Below are positions 50,619-61,661 of a DNA stretch of 64,000 nucleotides, in pieces. Each line of letters opens with the position of its first letter. The stretch's first letter is position 1. The notes under the pieces were generated by a model. It was not told the origin of the DNA, searched no databases, and was given only the letters and a program-made list of their open reading frames with translations. The position numbers and the translations under genes were made by a program. The stretch covers positions 484,501 through 548,500 of the forward strand of contig WAEK01000002.1 of the NCBI GenBank assembly GCA_011634665.1, written 5' to 3'. The stretch is from Mortierella sp. BCC40632. Taxonomy: Eukaryota > Mortierellomycota > Mortierellomycetes > Mortierellales > Mortierellaceae.

Positions 50619-52765
50619 TTACCTTGTCCGTTGCCCATCAGGGCCACCTCCAATGTTACGGTCGTAACCAACACTGCGATCTTGACTACCACTGTCGTTG
50701 TCGTCCACATGGGTCGCAACCGCAACGGTGATAGCTTTACTCAACTGGATCGCATGGGCCGCGGTAGGGGAGATAAGCGCCTCGCCTGCAGGGCCAGGCA
50801 ACAAGGCATCCTTATCGCGGGCGAGCTGCCCCTCCTGCTCCTGCTGTACCACAGCAGCCAGCGCCCTGGCCAAGTTTGGGCCAGACTCCGGAACCACCGA
50901 GGCGCTATCATCGCGGTCGCGACACTCGCTTAATCCCCACACAATCAAGCTCTCACTCTTCCCCCGGATGTTTCGGCCGCTGGGGGCGACAGAGGTCCTT
51001 CCCTCGTCCGTAGAAGAGGAGAGGGGAAGAGGGAGGGACGAACTGTCGAGGCCGTTATCGCCTTGGGTCTGCTGCGTGTTGTTGCTCCTGACGACGACGG
51101 TCATGTCGCCATCGCATTCCATTGGACTAAAGCCACGTTCTCGGGCTGCTCTTGTTGTACATCTGCGGGTGGTCTTGATGTTATTGTTTATATTGCGAGT
51201 GCTGGTGCGGTGGTTGTTTGTGTCGTTGTTTGTACCCAATACAAATAGGCCAAGGTGGGACATGTCACCCGAGGAGGCATTCGGGTGTTGGTCATGGCCA
51301 TGGTCATTGTCGTCTGCCTGTGTCTGCCTCTCCTTTGTCTGGCCTATTTCTTCAGCCTCCTCGGCTCTCGGCCTGTTCGCGCGCTGCTCCGATAAAATAT
51401 TTCCGAGCCCTGACGCGGAAACGGGCACTCCCGACATTACCCTCTCCCGACGGGGCTGCTGCTTTGACTTCTTTAACTGCTTCTGTTGCTGAAGCTGTCT
51501 CTGTGGCCGGGTTTGTGCTGTGGTCATCTCTGCCCCTGTCCCTACTACCCCTGTCTCTTCCCCTGTCCCTGTCCAGCCGGCCTCTTGTGCTGACTGAGCC
51601 TCATTCACCCCAACATGTGAAGAAGAAGAAAAGAGGGGCAAAGTCGGGCCTTTGCCTCTCTTCAAGGAGAGGCCAACCCTAACCCTGTTGTCACTTTGAG
51701 TTTCGACCTCGGTCTCTACTTCGACAAGTGGACGATCCCCATCCTTGTCTTCGTCCTCCACCTCATCGCCACGCCTATCATTATACGTCTCTGCACCAAT
51801 CGCTGACTCCTTCCTAGCTGTGACCTTTTGAAATCCGTCTGCGACCGGAACCATGTCTAGGTCCATAGCCATACCGAAAGCGGGGCTCACGGACCTGCCG
51901 TCAGCTGCACCGATGTACTCATCTGCGTCATCATAGTCAGCGCCACCAGCACCTTGATCTGCCCTTCGACGGATCTGCCCTTCGTCCTCACACGTAAAAT
52001 TATCTGGCGCAAAGCCAAACTGTTCAAACGAAGGCAACGGCAGGGCCGAGAAGGACGATCGAAACGTGACCGAGGTCCGACGCTTAAAGTACGAGGGAGA
52101 AGGCGAGAGTGTGGGCGACGACGGAGGTGGTGGCAAGGACAAGGAAAGGGTGTGGGCGTGTAGGTTGGCAGGTTTGGGTTCAGGAAGTAAACAGGATCCG
52201 CTTGGAATGGAGAGAAAATGGTTTGTCAAGGGCGAGGATGGTGAGGGAGAGATGGATAGATTAGGTGTCAGTGTTGGGGAAAGAGGTTCATCCTGAGGCA
52301 TGGACGAGCTGCCAGCAAATTGCTGCTGTTGCTGTTGCTGTTGTTGGAGCTGGAGTTGTTGTTGGAGAAGGTGGAGCTGCTAGCCAGGGCCAGATCGGAA
52401 CGGGAAAAAAAAATGGGGAGGACAAAGGTTCACAGTGGATGCAGTGAGGAACATGGTGCTACGGAGATACGATCGATCCTACTGTTCATCTGATAACCAT
52501 TCAAGAAATAGAGGGAAAGCGCCAGGCTGGATACCTTGAGCTTTTGAATAGCAAGAATGTGTGGGTCCTGGCAGAGTTGCGCAAGGAGAGCTCGAGGATC
52601 GTGTTGTGAATCAAGTGCTGTTGGCTGCTGTTCATTCTGTGGAAAGAGCTGTGGCGGAAAAGGGGGCAGCTCTTCTTGTGGAAGCTGCTGTGGGGTCTGT
52701 TGTTGCTGGTGTTGGAGAAGTATGAACGGAAGAAACGAGGAAGGAGTCGGAGTCGGTGAAGGCAT
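50619..52765 (-). CDS. Unrecognised low-complexity protein
   Basis: I do not recognise this gene. Two exons fit (minus): 52765-52535 and 52376-50619, giving 662 residues. A third exon (50579-50483) would be reached through a 43-nt intron with a good donor at 50622, which would alter the C-terminus; that intron is unusually short. The N-terminus is Pro/Gln-rich with the more ordered stretch DPRALLAQLCQDPHILAIQK. A poly-Gln run follows directly after the intron. The remainder is Ser/Pro-, then Gln/Arg-, then Asn/Asp-rich with no catalytic motif, membrane segment or signal peptide. The first exon's acceptor is ambiguous by one CAG. Composition suggests a disordered nuclear regulator, but that is only a guess. 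Confidence 0.6.
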
Positions 52766-54974
52766 GGCTTGAGCGAAAGACAGGGCGAGGATGATTTTTC
52801 GTCGCAGTGGCAGTTCAAAAGGAGAAAGAAAACGAAAGGAAGCCGGAAGTCAAGGTGACAAGCAGAGCGAAAAGAAGAAGAAGCAAAGAAGGCTATCGAG
52901 CGCTCTTCTTGGACTGAATGCTCCCATGTCGTCGGATGACTGCATGATTCACCATAAAAAAAGTTCCGATTAGCGGCCGTGTTATCCGAGCAATAGGCCC
53001 TGGAGATAGTCGTACCCCTCGCCCTGCTCACCCACCCTGCATTGGTTTTTCCGTCATCATCCATTCGGAATGCGTTTACTATCCTACCTTCTGGAATCAG
53101 ATCGCGGCCATCGGTGCTCCACCGTTGGTCTTGCATTCACTGTACGCTTTACATACTTTTGATATGACCAGTGCCTCGGCCCCGGCTCCGGCTACCCTTC
53201 CTTGTCCTGTCTTTTCGACGAGACAATTAAGCTCGTCGCGTGGCCATCCAGGAGTGACAGAGCATCGAACGCACACGCACAAAAGAGCCGCATGCGACCC
53301 ACTCTTCCCTTTGGGCCTTTTGGTCTTGCTTATCACGCAGAGCTGCTAGCCGAGGAACTTGCATCGTCGTACAGTGCGTACATTGCCTTGTTTTTTGTTG
53401 TTTTTTTTCAACACCACGCCCAGTGTAGATTATCAATGCCCGATTATCCAGGGCCAGAAATGTTTCGGCACAAACAAAACAAATAGGAGCGGACGTATGG
53501 CAGACCAGCAGGTTGAGATGCGCACGACATGACAGCCCCACTCACTGGCTGACTTTTTTTTTTTTGTGTCTTTGTGTACGGCATGGACCTGTCCTGCCAC
53601 GAGCTCTTATTCTTTCTCTTGGCCTGTGGGAATCGCAGGTTTGCAGGTTTGCAGGTTTGTCATATGATAGAGCTTTGAGAGAAAAACTTTCAAAAGTGAA
53701 CAGTGAACAACAGGGATGTGGCGAACCCAGAGCTGCCCATCTCTCTTTTTTTTTTTTCTCCGGACATTTGTCCCCCACACATGTTGCACCCCGCAGCCAG
53801 ACTTAATTGAGCCAACAAGAAAGAGATATGACCAATTGAGACTAAATAAGACCGCTGCCGAGATGTCCGAGAGAGATGCTACAAGTAAGAAGGCGTCAAT
53901 AGAAGAAGAGAGATAGAGGAGAGCAAACGATCGAGCGAGGAGCCCACTCACCACATCATGCTTACCAAGTGTACACAGGTATACCAGAAAAGCCTTGAGC
54001 GAGACAAACAATATCGCCAAGAAAGGGTCCAACCTGATAGTCTATTGAGAGTGAGAGCGAGAGCGAGAACACCCTTTGTCTTCTTACTTCCATTTCCCCC
54101 CCCCCCCTCACCCCCCCCCTTTCTTTTTTTTCTCCTTCTTTCCCCCCCCACTTACTGCCAGGCTAATTTCAAACACAAGTCAGAGGCTCCCATACAAAGC
54201 GACCTTGGTCTGGAAAAAAAAATAAATGGTCCCCAGAGCAGGGAGGTCATGCGCTAAACAAAGGTCCCTATCAACGCGACATCACTGGGTAGATTGTGAA
54301 AAGGTTGATAATACCTTTCTCCTTTACCTCTCTCTCGCGTGGGGCCCGCTTCCTTCTATTGGATGTTGCGCCTATCTTATCGGAGAAGGCTGTTTGGCTT
54401 TTTTTTTTTTATTATTATTTTTCTCGTGTACGAGAGGTAGCCGAAGAGGATTTTCTTTTTATCAAAAAAAATGGTCCATGGTCAGTGTTAGTTGAGTAGA
54501 TCGATTGGGAGATCGCGCTTATCGTAGTTCACGATCCTGAGAGACCACAATAGATAGAAGCAGCTGGGAGAACGAAATCCAATGGTACGCGCCTTGCTTT
54601 GCCCTGCCGTCTGCATGACCTGCATCTTACCACACGACCAACCTATCTTCACTCCAAAAGCAACAATTTGCCTTCCTCTATTCACTCCTCTCCTCTTCCT
54701 TCCTTATCCTTGTCTCCTCCTTAACTCCCCCAGCCTTCGTTACAACTCTGTAACACGCGCGGGGGGGGAGGCAAGGGAGCTGCAAGTCAACGGACGGGGG
54801 GCTTTTTGTCTAGAGAACGGTAATTATTACAGCAAACATCCGCTGTTTTGCTTCTACGGGCTATGGAGAACTAACTGCTACACATCCAGCTGACTAGTAT
54901 ACACATACATTTGCTATGGAAAGAGAAGGGAGGTATGAATGGAACAGAAAGGAGGAATAATAGAATGAGAGAGA

Positions 54975-55051
<77 letters not shown>

Positions 55052-55053
55052 AA

Positions 55054-55086
<33 letters not shown>

Positions 55087-55121
55087 GGATGTGTACGACC
55101 GTGTACCTAATCATTTCCAAA
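52766..55121. other. 2.4-kb spacer between two unrecognised genes
   Basis: This contains C-runs and T-runs (54100-54150), a T-run near 54400 and a long interrupted GA tract (about 54967-55088) behind the 3' end of the downstream gene. Several hydrophobic open frames occur on both strands, but none has a domain, phase-consistent exons or a sensible start. Confidence 0.5.
54967..55088. repeat. Interrupted (GA)n tract
   Basis: About 120 nt of GA units punctuated by GAAA, just beyond the 3' end of the minus-strand gene at 55122-56781. Confidence 0.9.
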
Positions 55122-56394
55122 TTAGACAACCATTGGTCTCCATGGCCCCATTTCGGTGACTGCGGTTCCCTTGACAGCCAACTCGAGCTCCGTCACCTGG
55201 GCATCCTCAAGAGAACACTCATCTCCATCATCGCTATTGCTTGAGGAACAGGGTTGCAACAGTTGTCGAGGTGGCCGTGGTAGCATCTTCATGATGGAAC
55301 CGTCATCGTCGTCCTGGACAAAGACCCCGCTATCTTTTCGGTCATGTCGGAGATCATTGATGTCTAGGATCCGCATCATTGGCGCCGATGAGGCCGAAAT
55401 AGGTGAGGACATGATCCCGGTCGTAGACGTAATCGGTGTGGTGGTCAAGAGACAAGGTACAGAAGTTGAAAAGTGAACAACAGTGCCCAGGGGAGCGGTC
55501 GGAGTATCATTTCCAGGGGAGTAGCCTAGACCGCCAAAGCGCGTTTCGCCTAGCTCCAACCCGCCTTGGTCGCCATTTTCGTCGGCCACCACGCTTTGGT
55601 CCTTCTTGATTGCTCCCCCTCTGCTGTCACTCTCCTGCTCATCTTCGCCCCCGCTCGCCCCCTCACCAGCCGTGCTCTCGTAATCCAGAGGATGGACCGA
55701 CTCCCTGTCTTGCTGGAACGAGAGATAAGAATAGGAATAGGGATGCTGACCGTCGAGTTGTGGAGGTGACGAAGGGAAGAATGAAGATGCAAGCGATGGC
55801 GAGCGAGAGAGAGTATAACACGCCCGCGTGTCGTGCGAAAAGGATGGCTGTGATCGACCACCACTACGGTGTAGTGCAGCCTGTGCAGTTGATTCTGGGA
55901 CAGATCGTGGTGCAGTGATGGACATGGATCCCGATGTGTCTACGGGAGTATAGCATGGCTCTAGCAGGTTATAGGATCCCATCAACATACCAGGGATCTC
56001 ACCCAAGTACAGCTGGGCATCCCATAAACTCGTGAACTGAGATGCAATGTCGACCGCACTGCTGTTGGATCGTTCCAGTCGGAGTGCTGTCAGGCTCATC
56101 TCGTTGCTATCCCGTACTAGGGATGAACTCGAAACCGAGGCCGAGACCTTGACGAGTGAGAGTGTACTCGAGTAGGTAACCTGGATCTCTTGGAGTTGTT
56201 GAAACCGGCACTGGTGGGGGTCAATCTGGGGCGTCTGCGCATTGCCTGCGTCGCGACAAGGGGTATAGTTCAAGTATGGTGAAGTGGAAACTGAATGTGG
56301 TAATGGACATCCCCCCACACACACATACACATACACGCAACGCGCCCACGCCCACAAGGATACAATGTCGGAGAGATTGTGGATGCCGAAAGGG

Positions 56395-56430
<36 letters not shown>

Positions 56431-56781
56431 ACAGACAAGAGAAGAGGGGGCGAAAACGAGAGAACGTGTGGTGGCAAGCAAGCACAGAGGGGCGTCGTCG
56501 TGTTTGTACAGGATAGTGGAGAGCAGGGGCAAAGAGAAAGAAGAGAAGAGAAAAATGAGATGGACGGAAAAAAAAAGGAAGGCATGACCAAGGCTCAAAG
56601 AGTTAGTTAGTCTGCTTCAGCACCACTTTAGTCCAAATGACTTTCAGAGCATTCACATCAAAGGACAGTGATCGCGGCGCGACAAAGTATTACCTGACGT
56701 TTGCTTGGACTTGAAGAGTTTGCCTACATATTGCTGTGCAGCTGCCTTGGTCTCCTTCAATAATTGGGCCCACTTTGTCAT
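55122..56781 (-). CDS. Unrecognised protein, short basic N-terminus and Ser/Asp-rich body
   Basis: Two exons fit (minus): 56781-56694 and 56245-55122; 1212 nt, 403 residues, phase 1 junction. It starts MTKWAQLLKETKAAAQQYVG, then KLFKSKQTSG, an amphipathic lysine-rich helix. Next comes a compact part with PQIDPHQCRFQQLQEIQVTY and ASQFTSLWDAQLYLGEIPGM, which looks folded. The rest is acidic and Ser-rich and ends GPWRPMVV. No membrane segment or catalytic motif is visible. The intron is 448 nt and contains CT repeats on the coding strand. The N-terminal block may be a coiled coil or a protein-binding helix. I do not recognise the family and give no function. Confidence 0.62.
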
Positions 56782-57586
56782 TGTGACAATGCTTGTGTGC
56801 GCAGGTTAATTGTGTTGAATGTGTATGTGTGGGCCAAAGGCAAGTCAGAAGCGAAGCTTGAGATGAGGGGAGATGTGCGGTGGCGATACTGGAAGTAACA
56901 ACAGTAGCAATGAGCGAGGAAAAAGGTTTGAAAAAAGAGAAAAAGAAGAGTGGGTCTTGGTCTGCCTTTTGTTGTGGAGACGATGCGATAGGGCCAAGGA
57001 GGGAGTGGCTAGGAGACTGGTAAGTGGAATGGAGCAGACAGGGAATGCTGTGGGCGTCGTCGTCGTCGTCGGCGTGTACAGATGTGTGGTTGAGAGCCCC
57101 GGGGACAGTAGAGACAGCCGTGTCGATCAGAGACAGCGAGAACAGGCACAGCAGCAGTGCGCGGGGAGGAAGAGAATGGTGGTGGGATAGAGTGTCGAGA
57201 TGACAAAGGAGATGGGGGAGGGAGGAAGAAGAAAAATGGGATGAAGAGTGAGAGATAGAGAGAAAAAGAGATAGATAGAGATAGAGAGAGAGAGAGAGAG
57301 AGAGCGAAAGGAGCGGGAGAGTCAAAGAGGATCGGGCGGATGGTGGCAAGGATGGAGATAATCCTGGCAGGGAGAATGCCGATGTGGAGCAGAGACGGGG
57401 CCGAAGCGCCAAAGCCGGAAAGGAGTGTTGTGGAACTGTTGCTGCTGCGTCGAGGACATGCAGTGCGGGTGTAACGAACCAGAAAAGAAGAGCCGCCTCT
57501 GTGTGTGCAGGTCGCGTCTCGTTTTATACGCCGCAGATTAACAAGACAGAGGCCCCTTGGTGTGTCCGCTGCGAGTGGACAGGGGG

Positions 57587-57626
<40 letters not shown>

Positions 57627-58373
57627 GAGAAAGACACGGAAAACGGCATTGCTGCGTGCATGCAGCATGCAAGTTGTTGACAGCTGCAGGCGCCCGCAGG
57701 GGATAACACAGACCCTCGGACACATCTCATTGCAGTAGCAGCCTACCGCAGAACAAAGAGTAAATGAAGGCGCGGAGGCCCAAAAAGCGCTATTCTTGAA
57801 GCGATACTTTGGTCATGTCATGTCATCGTTGGTTGTACCTTTGATGGTCCGTACGCGGTCTTTCTCCCGCCTAGTATAGAGACGGTCAGAGAGATGGATT
57901 CTTCTCGATTCATTGTCGCGGTACTATGGTGATTTCGCTCATCCAGGACAAAGGCCTCTCTTTCCTGGCGGGAGCATTCTGTCATCATGGACAGAGCCAT
58001 GGCTATGACCCATAGTACCGCGTGTCGTCTCCGCTATTATTTTCGACTCTCCGACAAATTGTCTATCGCGCTTGTCCCGTCCTACCTGTCTTTTTGCCTT
58101 TTATCCCAATGCCTTGACCTGTCTTGCCATTAGTGACCCCAAAATCTCCGCCGTCGTAGCCTCTCTTGGGCGTCCATCGCAGTTGAAAGAGTGAGAGAGC
58201 AAGAGGTCGCTGCGGGAGGTCGAGGCGAGCCAGAGCAGACGAAACTCGGAGTGGGAGTAGAGAGGAAAAAGATGAAGGGGAGAAGGAGGTCAGGGAAAGA
58301 AGAGGAAGAGGATACACAAGTCTATGTAAATCCTTCCAGATGTGGTTTGTGAAATGGGAAATGGATGACATTG

Positions 58374-58407
<34 letters not shown>

Positions 58408-59683
58408 TCCTCAGGCCACTCCTCTCTCTGTTTGACAGTATACTACAGGCAGTAAAGATTAGACCTGGGGTTTTGAGGGCGAGTGCGTCTTTGTTGCCTT
58501 CTCTGACTATTTGCACTGACGTACTATTCTCAAGACAAAAGGCGCCTCGCAGCTTCAATGTTGTTGCCACAGGTGCCAGCAGTAGACAGATGGCCCAACA
58601 TTGTTCATGGCGGCATAGGCCTGAGCGAGCGAGGAGCGACCTACATGTTTGGTCTCGCTGTCACCGGGTCCTGCGGGGCTCTCTTCTAGTTTTTAGTCGA
58701 ACTGGCCACAATCGGATGCTTTGGCCACAATTGTTTAGAGAGGAAAGAAGTTCCTAGGTGTCTTGGTCAGCACTGTGGTTTAGGAAGGGGTGTTGTTCGC
58801 ACCCCTGGCACTCCACCAACCTTAAGCCCCTAGGAGTTATCGTGCTATGAGCAAAAGAGGCCCTTGCTTTGTGTTTAGGGTGGTCAAGTTGAGGGTTTAG
58901 GGGTGGAAAGTGACGGAGAGGAGTGGATCGCGTCTGTCGTTGAAGTTTACAGCGGGAACACAAAGCACTGGCCTTGTTGTGCCAAAGTTTGAGATGAAGT
59001 CATGGTACTTGAGCTGCACGCGCTTGTGCTTTGTGCAGGGCGAGTGCAGAATCTGGATATTTGGTTGTCTCGGATGACAGGGGCTGCAAGGACAAACAGC
59101 GGAGTGAACAAAGAGTATTACCCTTTCTTTCCAGCCAGTATCTCTTCGTCATCGGGCACATTGCGATGGGCGAAGGAGAGGACACCGTGGATGAGATGAC
59201 GGAGAAAGTGCGACATGCGGGCTGGAAGGGACGAGGATGCTCTACCGCGGATTGAACATCCGCTTCCCGCACAGACATTGTTGTCGTCCGCTAGACACGA
59301 CTGGAAGAAAGTTCTTTGGTGGGCGATGCAGCAATAGTAGTGTAAGAGAAAGAAAGAAAGAAAGAGAGAGAGGCAGAAAGAAAAGGGGGAGTGGATAAGG
59401 AGAGGGCGGGCTGTTAGTGATGTGCAGAACCAACATGGAGCCGCCGAGGTCATAATGGTAGAGGCGGAGATCGAGACTTTGGCTTTTTGGTAGGACACGC
59501 GACGAGTCGTGTGCGACTCGAAGAGTATAGAGGTCAATTACTCTGTGATAAGACCTATAAGACCTGATGGAGTTGGTACAACCACCCTCAGCTCGGCCTG
59601 CTCAGGCACTGGACAGGAGGAAGCCACGCTTGGAAGAGGAGGTAGGAGAAGAGAGAAGAGAGATAGAGCAGTCACAAGAGAAT

Positions 59684-59720
<37 letters not shown>

Positions 59721-59889
59721 AAGAGAGAAGAGGAGAGAAGTGTGTAAGAGAAAGAGAGAGAAAGAGAGACCCATCTGAACAAGCGAGCCCATCCATTGTC
59801 TCGAGCATTTCTCTTTCTCTCTCTCTCTTTCTCCTTATCTCTATTCGGGATCTCAAGCAAGCACTTGCGTCCTTCCATCACAGATTACA
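56782..59889. other. 3.1-kb divergent intergenic region
   Basis: This lies between the minus-strand gene starting at 56781 and CUE1 (+). It contains GA or CT tracts at about 57286-57305, 57593-57621, 58376-58403 and 59691-59717, and two interleaved inverted repeats between 57864 and 58022 (see findings). No frame with coding character was accepted. The last 80 bp before CUE1 is a CT-rich leader. Confidence 0.5.
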
Positions 59890-61235
59890 ATGACCGACTT
59901 TGTCAGCATCACCATCGCCATCGTGATCATCTTTATGGTCTTCCGTTGGCTCTCAGGTAGGCCAGGGTTCCCGCATCCAACACGGCTTCAATTGTCTGCG
60001 CACAAACCCTGTGTGTGTATGAGAATGGGAGAGTGAGAGAAAGGGGGCCTACCAGAGCTTGACAATGATGCCGGGTGTGCATCCATCAAAGGATAGGTCT
60101 GACATTGACACCCATCTCATGCATCTCCATCTTTTTTGTTCTTTCCTTTCCTTTCCTTATTTATTTTTCCTCATTAGCCTCAGGAGATGATTCACAGACG
60201 AACCGACCGGGACAAGGTGGCAGAGGCAGGATTCCTAATCGACCTCCGGCACGGCTCGTCAACCCAGAGATGGTATGATGCAACTTTCTGTGGAACAAAT
60301 ATCCTAGCCGATGTTCGCTTCCTCGAGAGAAGGAGGCTATTTGTACAAAAAATGGAGATGTGGGCAACATGAGGCCCACATTGCGCCTTTGCTGAAGGAA
60401 TGCATCCATCTTTACCTGGATGAACGGACAAAAAAAAAAAAAAAAAAAAAAAAAACACTCGTATCCTGACCCGCTACTTTTTTTTTTTTTTTTTGCTTAG
60501 GTTGATACGGTGAAGGCAATGTTCCCTCATATTGCAACAGCAGCCATTCACTATGACCTTCAGAAGACTGGGTCCGTAGAGCAGACTTGCGACAACATTC
60601 TCAGGGACGGAGATCTGCCAATGGTAAAGTGCAGGGGCTACGCAACCACAAGCTTTCTTTCCCTGAGATGCATCAATCAGATGGAGAAATCACCAAAGAA
60701 GCTATTTTGCCTCGGTCGAAGTAACACTCTGTACTCTTCTTTTCTCTTCTCTTCTCTTCCTTTCCTTTCCTTTCCTTTCCTTTCCTTTCCTTTCATGTGA
60801 TCTCTCTCGTCTAGCCTCCTGCTGCCCGTCCTGCAACGCCACCAGCTGCATCCTCAACCACCGCTACTACGGCATCTGGCTCTGCCTCTGGATCCAGTGG
60901 CGTGAATGGCAACCTGATCCAGCGTTTCAAGTTGCAGTCTGCTGCTGAACAGAATCATGTGCCTGAGGAGCCTTCAAAAGTCTGGGGTGACAGCGCTGAT
61001 AAGCGTCAGGCAGTGTTCAAGAGCCGGAAGGAGTTTATGGTCCTTCAGGCAAGGAAGTAAGTCTGTTTTCATTTTACTAGTGACCGAGCATTCAAAAAAG
61101 ACTTTCTAAAGGCGGATCCACTGACACAAGTGTCTCTTTTCTTTCGACCTTGATATTAGACGATATCTGGAAGCGGAAGCACGAAAGGCAGCAGAGGCAA
61201 AGGAGAAAGAAGTGGAGGTAGACACTACAGCATAG
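59890..61235 (+). CDS. CUE1: Cue1-type ER membrane protein, CUE domain and Ubc7-binding region
   Basis: Cue1 anchors and activates the ubiquitin-conjugating enzyme Ubc7 for ER-associated degradation. Exons: 59890-59956, 60178-60272, 60501-60623, 60815-61056, 61160-61235; 603 nt, 200 residues, phases consistent. One N-terminal membrane segment is present (VSITIAIVIIFMVFRWL). Then comes a CUE domain (VDTVKAMFPHIATAAIHYDL, then TGSVEQTCDNILRDGDLP). The C-terminal Ubc7-binding region has NLIQRFKL and KVWGDSADKRQAVFKSRKEF, then QARKRYLEAEARKAAE. Yeast Cue1 is 203 residues, so the length matches. Intron 4 contains a TTTCC repeat. The assignment is strong. Confidence 0.92.
60756..60794. repeat. (TTTCC)n pentanucleotide repeat in a CUE1 intron
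   Basis: About eight units of TTTCC, 20-60 nt upstream of the intron 4 acceptor, forming a repeat-built polypyrimidine tract. Confidence 0.9.
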
Positions 61236-61661
61236 GCAAGGAATGTCGAGGAGATCTAGCACAGGAGGTTGTAACGTACTCTGGAGGAAGAAGGTGGGCG
61301 ACCGGCCCGATCGCGCTCGGCCGAGTGCCCGTCTGCACACATATCCAATAATAAAGAAAAAAAAAAAACGTTTCAAAATAGCAGGAGGAAAGGCATCCTC
61401 TCCTCCCATGTTCAAATGCAGTTCTTTCTTTCTGGCAGAGGTGCTTTGTGCGAGCCGCGCGTGTTTGGTGCCCCTCAAACGTCACCGAACTGGCCCATGC
61501 CAGGGGCCTGTCACACAGTCTTTTTTTGAGTTCGCCCATTCGATCCGCTCAACCTTCTCTCACCTTCTCTCCTCCCTGCCCATCTCTCCATCCTTCTTTC
61601 TTTCTTTCTCGCTCCTTCTCTCCCTTACTCTTAATCCCACAAAACACTCGAGCACTGAGCC
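61236..61661. promoter_or_regulatory. CUE1-CCT1 spacer with CT-rich leader of CCT1
   Basis: 426 bp between CUE1 and CCT1, in the same orientation. The last 100 bp is strongly pyrimidine-rich (TTCTCTCACC, CTTTCTTTCTTTC types) up to about 61625, just before the CCT1 start codon at 61662. I see no TATA box. Confidence 0.4.

Noticed and set aside
53607..54032. Minus-strand 141-codon frame with hydrophobic segments
   Set aside because: It crosses homopolymer and low-complexity DNA, has no family resemblance, and shows no splice partners.
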